Below, one piece after another: positions 6,482 through 13,183 of a stretch of DNA of 18,377 nt; position 1 is the first letter of the stretch, and each line of letters starts with the position of its first letter. The notes under the pieces are model-generated. The model ran no database searches and was not told the origin of the DNA. It saw nothing but the letters and a program-made list of their open reading frames with translations. The stretch lies in assembly GCA_934647305.1 (NCBI GenBank), contig CAKUFI010000054.1, positions 1-18,377 of the forward strand, given 5' to 3'. The DNA comes from an uncultured Clostridia bacterium. GTDB taxonomy: Bacteria > Bacillota > Clostridia > Christensenellales > Aristaeellaceae. Both the position numbers and the translations under genes were made by a program.

Positions 6482-7273
6482 TTACAAAGTCGCTTTCATG
6501 AATTTACAGTCGCCGCTCAAATGAATGACGGGGCTGTCCTTGGACGTGGGCTTGAATTCTCCGGCCTGCCCGTACCCGCCGTAATCAAGAGCCGCCGCGT
6601 CGTTGACGAAGAGCTTGTCCACGGCGGTTGCCTTCTGATTCTGGATGTCTACTCGGAAGAAGGACTGCTTCATAATCATCGGCATGTGAGAATGCGAATG
6701 AATATAGCAATCCGCGTCGACAATGCTCGCCATATCGGCCAGTCGAATCGCCTTTGCGCCTTCCTTTCGTCCACCGCCGGTGCCGTGGGTCGCATAAATG
6801 CTGTAAATATACGGCTGCTTTTTGCGCCCGTTCGAACGTTCCGATGCGGATTTCTCGCCGAATCTCAGGAAGCACAGCACGCCCTCCGGCGCATATCGCG
6901 ATTCCACGCCCAATTCCCGGCAGATCAGTCTCATCATATCGAGACCGTCCGTTCGATAAACCCGGTTCTCGTGATTTCCGGTATCTGCGGCAATAATGCG
7001 CTTTTTCAGGGGTTTCAGCAATTCGACGGCCAGTTTGATCTGCTCCATGGGCGGGACAACCTCCGAGTAAATGTCGGATACGCTGTTTCGTACCGCGGTA
7101 TTGAGCAGATCGCCGTTCAGTACGCAGAGACCTCGAGAGTCATCCGCAATCGTCTGAACCCTCTTTCGGATGGCCGTAAGGTCTGCCTTGGAGTCGCCGA
7201 TATGCAGGTCGGACAGAATATAAACCCGCGCGTCCGGCCAGGTAGACGGATAGTCCGCCGTTACGCAAAACAT
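6482..7273 (-). CDS. Calcineurin-like metallophosphoesterase in the lysis cassette
   Basis: The 263-aa product is a predicted two-metal phosphoesterase. The metal-binding motifs occur in order: SDLHIGD, NGDLLN, DTGNHENR, ATHGTGG and HSHSHMP. No signal peptide or membrane segment is seen, so it is probably cytoplasmic. The substrate is unknown; relatives hydrolyse phosphoesters in nucleic acids, nucleotides or phosphoproteins. It sits between a holin and a small membrane protein, all closely spaced on one strand. ATG at 7273 is preferred, since AGGGGTGG precedes it by about 5 nt; a GTG at 7282 lacks a ribosome site. A similar gene sits near lysis genes in some gut phages, but its role there is not established. 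Confidence 0.85.
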   Translation of the reverse strand: MFCVTADYPSTWPDARVYILSDLHIGDSKADLTAIRKRVQTIADDSRGLCVLNGDLLNTAVRNSVSDIYSEVVPPMEQIKLAVELLKPLKKRIIAADTGNHENRVYRTDGLDMMRLICRELGVESRYAPEGVLCFLRFGEKSASERSNGRKKQPYIYSIYATHGTGGGRKEGAKAIRLADMASIVDADCYIHSHSHMPMIMKQSFFRVDIQNQKATAVDKLFVNDAAALDYGGYGQAGEFKPTSKDSPVIHLSGDCKFMKATL

Positions 7274-7284
7274 AGGCGCCACCC

Positions 7285-7587
7285 CTAGCCGTTGTGAATC
7301 GGCAGCTTATTGACTTCCTGCATGACCCGTTTCGCCGATCCGTTGCCGCCCATTTTCTCGTAAGGCCGGTAGAGGTATTCGTAGAGATTCTCATACTCAT
7401 CCCTCGTGATCGAGCCTCGCTCGACATAGTGCATGCCGAGGAAGAGGATTCGATCGTGCGCCAGTCCCACCAGCATCTGCGTTTTTACATCCTTCTTTTC
7501 CGAACGCTTCTGGATGTAGGCCCAGAATCCCGAGGAAGCAATCACCGCACATACCACGGTCAGCGCCATCTGCATCCATGATTCCAC
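7285..7587 (-). CDS. Small phage membrane protein
   Basis: The 100-aa product has one N-terminal membrane segment (about residues 6-24, MALTVVCAVIASSGFWAYI), then a charged linker and a conserved-looking cytoplasmic part (LVGLAHDRILFLGMHY, DEYENLYEYLYRPYEKMGGN). Such proteins are common next to holins and lysins in Firmicutes phages and may be accessory or anti-holins; the function is not proven. The start is GTG at 7587 with AAGGAGGGG 5-6 nt upstream. It ends 11 bp before the metallophosphoesterase ATG, indicating one operon. Confidence 0.8.
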   Translation of the reverse strand: MESWMQMALTVVCAVIASSGFWAYIQKRSEKKDVKTQMLVGLAHDRILFLGMHYVERGSITRDEYENLYEYLYRPYEKMGGNGSAKRVMQEVNKLPIHNG

Positions 7588-7605
7588 ACTGTTTCCCCTC
7601 CTTTA

Positions 7606-9051
7606 TCAGGTAGTTTCGACCGTCGAATACTTGCCGGAAATCCAGACGATCTGTTTCTCGTAGCGACCGGCATACCAGCCGTTTTCCGCGGTGGCGACCC
7701 ATTCCATCGTATCACCCTTGTTCAGATAAGCAACTCGATCATAATCGGTCGAATCGCCAAGGCGAATATTGACGGAATTGCCCGTCACGACGATCCGCTT
7801 CTTTCCGGAAGCAGAAGTCGGCTTTTCAGGTTCGGTGACAGTCATTCCGTAGTTGGGTCGTCCATATCCAGCAATGCGGTCATAATTCAGCTTGTATTTC
7901 TTTCTGCAAACACCGCCGCCATTCGCAACCACGCCGTTTGCGCCAGAAGTATTGCCCTCGACGGTGTAAACGTAGACGTCATCCACAGCATACACAAGAC
8001 CAGTATGAGCGACCTCGGGGCCGCCGATTTTACCCTTGGGCCAGAAGAAAATCTGGTCGCCGGGCTGAGGCGTGTTGTGGAGCTGTCCCTTGTAATCGTA
8101 GTATTTTCGGCTCCATTTGCAGCCGGCACCATAGTTGATCGTCCGGTCTGTGGGCTGACAGGTGAGTTCGAGCGCGGCCTTCTTACCATAGGCCTGCACA
8201 AAGCACCAGTCCACGAACACATCGCACCAGGCGTAGCCATTCTTGCGGCCGTTGTAAAAATTCAGGGCATCCAGATCGCGAGCATACTTGGTGTAATTCT
8301 TATCGCCAGCATTGGCCGTCTTATCGTCGAGATCGGCATTGCTTTTCTTCTCGAGATAACCGACTTCGGCTTCTGCGATCGCAATAACCTTTTTCGGATC
8401 ATAGGTCATTTTTGTTTCCTCCAAATCTTCTCTGGTCTCGGCGGTTTTCTCGCCAATGAAATACTCCAAAGGCTTCGTGCCGGCGAGGACACTCAGATCA
8501 ACATTTCCGTCAATACCATCCACTCGTCCTTTGCTGGTATACTGCCACAGATCGCGGGGGTATTTAGGCTTAAATCTGTCCTCGGTGGGAATTTGTCCAT
8601 CGTTGGATCCCCAGTGCGGAATCCACATAATATCGCACATACCAATCGCCTTACCGGCCCACTTGTAGCGCTGGTTGATATAGAGGCCGATTTTTTCGCA
8701 GCCCTTTGCACGCAGTGTTTCCAGGAATGCGACACAAACCTCTTCAGTCGTCTCTTCGTTTTGAGCCTTGTACTCGATGTCGGCAATGTAGAATTTCGGC
8801 GCGGTTGAGGCCTTCTCGACGCACTGGACAAAATAGCTTGCCTCCTTGCAGGCATCGTTTGCGTTGCCGGCCATCACATAATGATACACCCCGAAGGGGA
8901 TCCCGTTTTTCCGGCAGCCTTCAACATTCTCGAGGAACCTCGAGTCCATGCCGCTGCCGCAGGACGCCCTGAGAATAACAAAAGACAGCTCCTTAGCTGC
9001 CTTTTTCCAGTTTATCGCACCCTGCCATTTACTGACGTCGGCGATTTTCAT
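7606..9051 (-). CDS. Three-domain endolysin (GH25, CHAP, SH3b)
   Basis: This is a peptidoglycan hydrolase for host lysis, 481 aa. Residues about 2-190 form a GH25 lysozyme (DVSKWQGAINW, YIADIEY with the acidic active-site pair, and DLWQYTSKGRVDGIDGNVDL). A linker leads to a CHAP-type amidase or endopeptidase (about 215-400) with its cysteine in AWCDVFVDWCF and histidine in EVAHTGLVY. Residues about 415-480 resemble a bacterial SH3 wall-binding domain (NSVNIRLG, NGWYAGRYEKQIVWISGKY). It would therefore cut both glycan and peptide bonds. No signal peptide is seen, consistent with release by the holin. ATG at 9051 is preferred, with AAAGGAGGG 6 nt upstream. Confidence 0.93.
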   Translation of the reverse strand: MKIADVSKWQGAINWKKAAKELSFVILRASCGSGMDSRFLENVEGCRKNGIPFGVYHYVMAGNANDACKEASYFVQCVEKASTAPKFYIADIEYKAQNEETTEEVCVAFLETLRAKGCEKIGLYINQRYKWAGKAIGMCDIMWIPHWGSNDGQIPTEDRFKPKYPRDLWQYTSKGRVDGIDGNVDLSVLAGTKPLEYFIGEKTAETREDLEETKMTYDPKKVIAIAEAEVGYLEKKSNADLDDKTANAGDKNYTKYARDLDALNFYNGRKNGYAWCDVFVDWCFVQAYGKKAALELTCQPTDRTINYGAGCKWSRKYYDYKGQLHNTPQPGDQIFFWPKGKIGGPEVAHTGLVYAVDDVYVYTVEGNTSGANGVVANGGGVCRKKYKLNYDRIAGYGRPNYGMTVTEPEKPTSASGKKRIVVTGNSVNIRLGDSTDYDRVAYLNKGDTMEWVATAENGWYAGRYEKQIVWISGKYSTVETT

Positions 9052-9091
9052 AGACACCCTCCTTTGCGAAAAATGTCAGGTCGAAATGAAG

Positions 9092-9130
9092 TACTCCTCC
9101 CGTCTCGGATATTTTGTGGCGGGAGGAGTA
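9092..9130 (-). other. Inverted repeat just after the tail-protein stop codon
   Basis: Arms 9092-9102 and 9120-9130 (TACTCCTCCCG/CGGGAGGAGTA) are a perfect 11-bp inverted repeat with a 17-nt loop, in the 94-bp gap between the tail-protein gene and the lysin gene. No T-tract follows on the minus strand, so it is a poor terminator. A palindrome just downstream of a variable region is also a feature of some DGR target genes. Confidence 0.55.
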
Positions 9131-9145
9131 TACGAGATAATGGAA

Positions 9146-12088
9146 TTAGTTTAGACAGAAGCCGAGAGCCACGCTACGTGAACCGACGGTAATGTAGTAG
9201 TCCCAGTCACCAATCGAATTGACGCACCTGAAGAGGCTGCTGTCGTACGCAGAGCGCAGCCACCAGTTAGAGGCTGAGGTGGCGCCGGGTTTCTGCTTGA
9301 TGCGGCTGGCGTTATCAGGGAATACGCTGTGATACAGTCCATCAGGCTCGAAAAGCTCATTATAGCTCGGTGCCCAGACGTCGTCCTGAGTGGTCTGAGT
9401 GATGCTGCTTGCGCCGGTCGTGTCGTATGACGGCTGGGTTTTCGTCACCTCTGCGATGCGGTTTCGAATTGCTTCGGGAATCAGGGGCTTCAGCGTCGTC
9501 TTCATATAGGAGCGCATTTCGCTCTTCTCCCAGCCGCCGATTGCGCCGGTGCCCTCGGTATAGGCGCCTTCGCTGCCGGAACGACTCGGGTTTATTCGAC
9601 GGTCGGTCTTGAGCAGCTGCTCGGTCAGCCAGGTCATCTTTGCCTTTCCGCTGCCGTCGGCCAAGGTATCCACGTCGATGCCCACGAGCGTCGCGCAGAC
9701 AATGCCTTCGCTGCCCAGGTCGAGCAGCTTCGTGTCGCCGACCGCATACTTGGTCGCGTAGGTTCCGTCGTCCATGGAGGCGATGATCTCCTCCCAGGAA
9801 TCCGTAATCGTATCGGCGCCGGTAGAGAAGCCGAGAGCCACGTCAAACGAGATGCTGGCATTGGCGTTGCCCGAGGTACCGTTCGGAGTGATGTACTGGG
9901 CGTTGCGGTAGTCGCTCGCAGACCGCAGCCACCAGTCAGAGGCTGAGGTGGCGCCGGGCTTCCGCTTAATTCGACTTGCGTTATCAGGATATACAGTATG
10001 GTACAGACTGGTACGGTCGTCCAGCTCACCGTAACTCGGGATCCATACATCGTCCTGAGTAGTCTGGAGTACACTGGTACCTGCCGTATCACGGGACCAC
10101 TGAGTCTTTGTTACGAGAGCGATCTGGTTGCGCACAACCTCCGGAATCAGCGGCTTAACCGTGTTCTTCAGATAGCTACGCAGCTCAGACTTCTTCCAAC
10201 CGCCAATTGCACCAGTGCCTTCCACGTATTCTCCAGTGGAGTTCTTGGATAGAGACGGGTTGAATCGCTTGGACGTGGTGAGGAGCTCCTTCGCAATCCA
10301 GCTGATCGGCGCGTTTCCGCTGCCGTCTGCCAGTTGATCCTTATCGAGCGCCACGATCTGCATGTTAATCACGCCCTCGTTGCCCAGGTCGATGCTCTTG
10401 TAGTTGCCGACCTTGTACTTCGTGGCGTGAATGCCGTTCGCGACGTTCTTTCGAATAGTCTCCCAGTCGTCCGTAATCTCTTCATCCACCATGGGCGTAC
10501 CGAACTGAGCGTAACAGGATGTGTTGCCCGTGATGTTCGTCGGCTGCGGACTCCAGCCGGTGAATTCGTAACCATCGTCGGCTGTGCCGTCGGGAGAGAC
10601 AGGCGTGGCACCGGTATAGGTTGCGCTGCCGCCATAGGCCACGTTCGGAACCGTCTGAAGCAGCGTGGTGCCGTTGTAGAAATACACCGTGTAAGTGCGT
10701 ACGGTCGAGGTGTATTGCGCCATAATAATCATGGACTCCGTCACATTCGTCAGCATGCCGTTTGTGCTGCCGGAGCTCCACCCGCCGAAGGAATACGTAT
10801 ACTGCGCTGTGCTCGCCTTCGTCGGGGTCGAACCGGTATAGCTCGTTCCTTCGCCGTTGGGCACCCGCTTCGTCTGCAGCACCGTACCGTCCGAATTGAC
10901 GTATTTCACGAACCACACGTCGGTATACTGCGCGGTCAATCGACAGTTACTCTGCACATTCGTAGGCAGCGTACCGAAGTCCTTGAAGACATAACCCTGC
11001 GTGCTGATGTCCGGACGGGTAGGTGCCGTGATTGCGCCGGTCTCCACCGGGTTGATCGGCGTTTCGCCGCTCGCGACAACTGCGGTGTACAGCAGCGTGC
11101 CGTCCCAATCATAGTACTTCGCCAGATACTGAGCCACGCCATTTGCGATGACCACCAGCTCGGGGAAGTGCTCATTGATGTTAAGCAGCAGTTCGCTCGT
11201 AATGGAGGGTACCCGAACCTTGCCGGTTACTACGGCGTTCGGAGTATTCTGACCATTCTCGTCCAGGCCGCCAGAGGCAATCAGCTTCGTAATCGTCGCC
11301 TGAAGAGTTTCCTGGCTCGTTGCCGTCCAGTCCACATCCACAAGTCGCACTCGACTCAGCTGGCTTGCACCGGCGATAATCGACTCGATGGGCAGATTGG
11401 GAGTGTTCTCGATAAACAGCGTAGTAAGGCTGCCATACCCCCCGACCTCAATCGTCTCCAGCTTCTTCTGATTCCGAATGGTAAAATTGGTCAGCGTGCC
11501 GGGAAGCTTCAGCTCCTTTACGATGCCGCCGTTGGGCAGGGAAAGACCGGTAATCGCCGTGCCGGTGAACCATGCGGTCTGAAGATTCGAACAGCCAGAG
11601 GCGTCGATTGACTGCTTCAGATTCGGACAGTTTCGCACGTCCAGCGTTTTGAGCAGGGTGTTATTGCCCAGATAGAGCTCCGTCAGGTTGCCATTGGAAT
11701 AGGTTTCTGCACCGTCGCCCAGCTTTAGGCTCTGAAGTCTGGTTGCATGGCTGAATTCCGCATAACCCACCTTCAGGCCGCTCAGATCGCCGATCGACTT
11801 GATCTGGCTCGCCGAGTAAATATAAATCTCGGTGTCGTTCACGTTGGTGAGCGGACAGGTCAGCGTGTAGCTGCTGCCTCGAAGGGCTCGTACCTGCTGA
11901 AGATAGCTGCCGTACTTGACACTGGCGTAAATATCGGCGTAAGGTTCAATCGTGATGTCAGCCTTGGCGTAGCCGCGCAGGGTCACAATGTCGCTCAGAC
12001 TGTCGCCCGCGTTGTACTTGGCGTCCATGTAGCGGAACCGGTTGTACAGCCACCACTTGCGCTGTTCCTCCTTGCTTCCCTGAAGCAT
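9146..12088 (-). CDS. Phage tail/receptor-type protein with LRR, InlB-like and two DUF6273-like domains
   Basis: The product is 980 aa. Residues about 1-80 (KWWLYNRFRYMDAKYNAGD and onward) resemble an internal part of large gut-phage tail or baseplate proteins, not a natural N-terminus. About 85-260 are leucine-rich repeats (LTELYLGNNTLLKTLDVRNC). About 315-530 hold three InlB/Flg_new-type repeats (YVNSDGTVLQTKRVPNGEG and similar). About 538-755 and 756-980 are two DUF6273-like domains, each with GTGAIGGW, QTTQDDVW, PDNASRIK and WWLRSA. Each ends in a hypervariable 25-residue stretch. No signal peptide or anchor is seen. A virion adhesin that binds host surfaces fits best. The ATG is translationally coupled to a 15-aa frame, and the gene appears 5'-truncated. 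It lies directly upstream of the lysin, the usual tail-to-lysis order. Confidence 0.82.
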   Translation of the reverse strand: MLQGSKEEQRKWWLYNRFRYMDAKYNAGDSLSDIVTLRGYAKADITIEPYADIYASVKYGSYLQQVRALRGSSYTLTCPLTNVNDTEIYIYSASQIKSIGDLSGLKVGYAEFSHATRLQSLKLGDGAETYSNGNLTELYLGNNTLLKTLDVRNCPNLKQSIDASGCSNLQTAWFTGTAITGLSLPNGGIVKELKLPGTLTNFTIRNQKKLETIEVGGYGSLTTLFIENTPNLPIESIIAGASQLSRVRLVDVDWTATSQETLQATITKLIASGGLDENGQNTPNAVVTGKVRVPSITSELLLNINEHFPELVVIANGVAQYLAKYYDWDGTLLYTAVVASGETPINPVETGAITAPTRPDISTQGYVFKDFGTLPTNVQSNCRLTAQYTDVWFVKYVNSDGTVLQTKRVPNGEGTSYTGSTPTKASTAQYTYSFGGWSSGSTNGMLTNVTESMIIMAQYTSTVRTYTVYFYNGTTLLQTVPNVAYGGSATYTGATPVSPDGTADDGYEFTGWSPQPTNITGNTSCYAQFGTPMVDEEITDDWETIRKNVANGIHATKYKVGNYKSIDLGNEGVINMQIVALDKDQLADGSGNAPISWIAKELLTTSKRFNPSLSKNSTGEYVEGTGAIGGWKKSELRSYLKNTVKPLIPEVVRNQIALVTKTQWSRDTAGTSVLQTTQDDVWIPSYGELDDRTSLYHTVYPDNASRIKRKPGATSASDWWLRSASDYRNAQYITPNGTSGNANASISFDVALGFSTGADTITDSWEEIIASMDDGTYATKYAVGDTKLLDLGSEGIVCATLVGIDVDTLADGSGKAKMTWLTEQLLKTDRRINPSRSGSEGAYTEGTGAIGGWEKSEMRSYMKTTLKPLIPEAIRNRIAEVTKTQPSYDTTGASSITQTTQDDVWAPSYNELFEPDGLYHSVFPDNASRIKQKPGATSASNWWLRSAYDSSLFRCVNSIGDWDYYITVGSRSVALGFCLN
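9173..9247 (-). other. DGR-type variable region VR2 (domain 2, residues 948-972)
   Basis: A 25-codon block is bounded upstream by TGGTGGCTGCG-TCTGCG and downstream by GTGGCTCTCGGCTTC; both flanks also bound VR1. Against VR1 it differs at 16 first, 17 second and only 3 third codon positions with no gaps. In 24 of the 33 first- and second-position differences one copy has A. This fits adenine mutagenesis of AAC/AAT-type template codons, as in diversity-generating retroelements. Confidence 0.75.
9842..9916 (-). other. DGR-type variable region VR1 (domain 1, residues 725-749)
   Basis: This is the internal counterpart of VR2, with identical length and near-identical flanks. Several asparagine codons (AAC, AAT) and codons one or two steps from AAC (AGC, TAC, GCC, GAC, ACC) make up most of it. 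An internal variable region in addition to a C-terminal one is unusual, since DGR targets usually carry one at the C-terminus. Confidence 0.7.
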
Positions 12089-12090
12089 GC

Positions 12091-12138
12091 TCAGGTAGCC
12101 CCAATGGCAATAAACATCGCTCCTGCAATTCCCATCAT
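12091..12138 (-). CDS. 15-aa frame coupled to the tail-protein gene
   Basis: It reads MMGIAGAMFIAIGAT then TGA. GGAGGTGG lies 7 nt before its ATG, whereas the following large gene has no clear ribosome site and starts 2 nt after this TGA (TGAGCATG). It may be the 5' end of a hydrophobic phage gene cut by a deletion and now serving as the translation entry for the tail fragment. No function is assigned. Confidence 0.45.
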   Translation of the reverse strand: MMGIAGAMFIAIGAT

Positions 12139-12218
12139 GATCTTACCACCTCCAAAATATAATCAGGTTTCTCCATAATGGGGCTTGCATTTTTCGCGAA
12201 ATTATTGATCTCGTTCAT
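12135..12218 (-). CDS. Small 27-aa phage frame, ATGA overlap with the next frame
   Basis: It starts MNEINNFAKNASPIME and ends ILEVVRS; its TGA overlaps the ATG of the 15-aa frame (ATGA). The protein-like composition and chained stop/start overlaps suggest translation as a phage mini-operon. No strong ribosome site is seen upstream, and no family is recognised. Confidence 0.4.
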   Translation of the reverse strand: MNEINNFAKNASPIMEKPDYILEVVRS

Positions 12219-12338
12219 CGCAATCGGTACCGCCCCGATTTATACTCACTTGAGACGATGACAAACTGACTTACACTCGTGCGGTTTGCACTATTTCGTT
12301 TTATTTTTCTTTGCTCATATTCACAGTTTCAACAGCGC
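12219..12338. other. Right-end non-coding segment of the element
   Basis: No gene is seen. The segment is AT-richer than the host backbone. It has a palindrome AATCGG/CCGATT (about 12223-12242), a GTGC/GCAC hairpin near 12279-12291, and a 13-bp sequence at 12266-12278 that is the exact inverse of 6142-6154. Its position beside the right attachment site fits an integrase arm region. Confidence 0.4.
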
Positions 12339-12383
12339 TCTCCAAAACCTTTGTTGTGAGTTCGAATCTTACTGCCCCTGCCA
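12339..12383 (+). repeat. Attachment core, right end (tRNA-Trp 3' half)
   Basis: It is an exact copy of 5104-5148, from the anticodon loop through the CCA. The D arm and the 5' acceptor strand are absent, so it is not a functional tRNA. Confidence 0.9.
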
Positions 12384-12431
12384 ATTTTCTTAGTACGATC
12401 CGCTGCAACCGGGTCGTACTTTTTTGTGCAA

Positions 12432-12976
12432 TTAGCCGACAACGCTTCGCATCTCCTCCAGCGCATCGCCGAAGAGATGGATGTAGATATTGTAGGTAAC
12501 CGTCACATCGGCATGCCCGAGCAGTTTTGACAGAATCTTAACATCGCAGCCTCGCTCATAGCAGTTGGTCGCGAAGGTGTGCCTGAACACATGCTGGCCC
12601 AAATAGGGAACATTGGCTTGAGCACACGCCAGTTGGATCTGGTATCGCATGACCTCGTAAGACAGCGGACGACCGTCTTTACCCTGGAAAATATAGCCGT
12701 GTCCGTCCTTCGTTTCGGCGCGGAGACCTTCGAGGAGCGCATACGCATTGGTGCTCAGTGGGATCGTGCGGTTGCTCGTAAACGACTTTGCACCCTCCTG
12801 AACCTCCATTCGGCGGTGATTGGTGATGCGAATCAGTGTCTTGCCAATGTGGACTGCCCGCCTTTCCCAGCGAATGTCATCCCATGTCAGTGCCAAGCAT
12901 TCGCCCACCCGCAGGCCTGTTTCAAGCATCAGTAATGCCGCCGCGTATCCGGGGCGGGCCTGACTGCGAAGCACAT
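12432..12976 (-). pseudogene. Integrase C-terminal fragment
   Basis: This is the last roughly 181 codons of the integrase, identical in sequence to the intact copy at 5197-6117. It keeps the catalytic Arg, HxxR and Tyr motifs but has no core-binding N-terminus, start or promoter. It is unlikely to be active. Confidence 0.92.
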
Positions 12977-13165
12977 CTGCTTCGTATGGCCGGATTGAGT
13001 CTGCAGCTTGAAACGCCGACGCAGGCCGTTATCTGCTCGTTTCTGCTTCTGCTCCTGGGGACATTTGTGCTGATTCCCCTGCACAGGAAATCGTACGCAT
13101 GCTTGACAAACTTCTTCAGGCTGAATTCCAGAACGAGTTCGGGAGAAAAAACAGACTCGACATAG
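12977..13165 (+). pseudogene. C-terminal fragment of a membrane protein
   Basis: An open frame runs from the junction at 12977 to TAG at 13165, giving about 62 residues. A strongly hydrophobic segment (AVICSFLLLLLGTFVLIPL) is followed by a basic, polar tail (HRKSYACLTNFFRLNSRTSS). This resembles the last transmembrane helix and cytoplasmic tail of a multi-pass protein such as an acyltransferase-3 family member, but the fragment is too short to assign. The 5' part was lost at the same junction that cuts the integrase copy. Confidence 0.6.
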
Positions 13166-13183
13166 ATCTATCTGCGCCCTCCC

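Larger units (their letters stand above)
12339..12976. repeat. 638-bp direct repeat, right copy
   Basis: It matches 5104-5741 at constant spacing and includes a duplicate terminator at 12392-12426. Identity stops at 12976/12977, in the middle of the integrase gene, where unrelated coding sequence begins. It looks like the left end of a second, identical element in tandem that has since been deleted. Confidence 0.92.

Noticed and set aside
10334..11611. Plus-strand 425-codon frame opposite the tail protein
   Set aside because: It is antisense to a well-organised multi-domain protein, has no ribosome site of note and shows no domain.
12089..12338. DGR template repeat or reverse transcriptase within the element
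   Set aside because: Non-coding stretches show no AAC/AAT-rich copy of the variable regions and no open frame shows RT motifs, so the DGR machinery is not in this window.
12339..12383. Second tRNA-Trp gene
   Set aside because: Only the 3' half from the anticodon loop is present; the 5' acceptor strand and D arm are missing.
12311..12499. Plus-strand 62-codon frame across the right attachment site
   Set aside because: It runs through the tRNA fragment, the terminator and the antisense of the integrase fragment; it is a by-product of the duplicated sequence.
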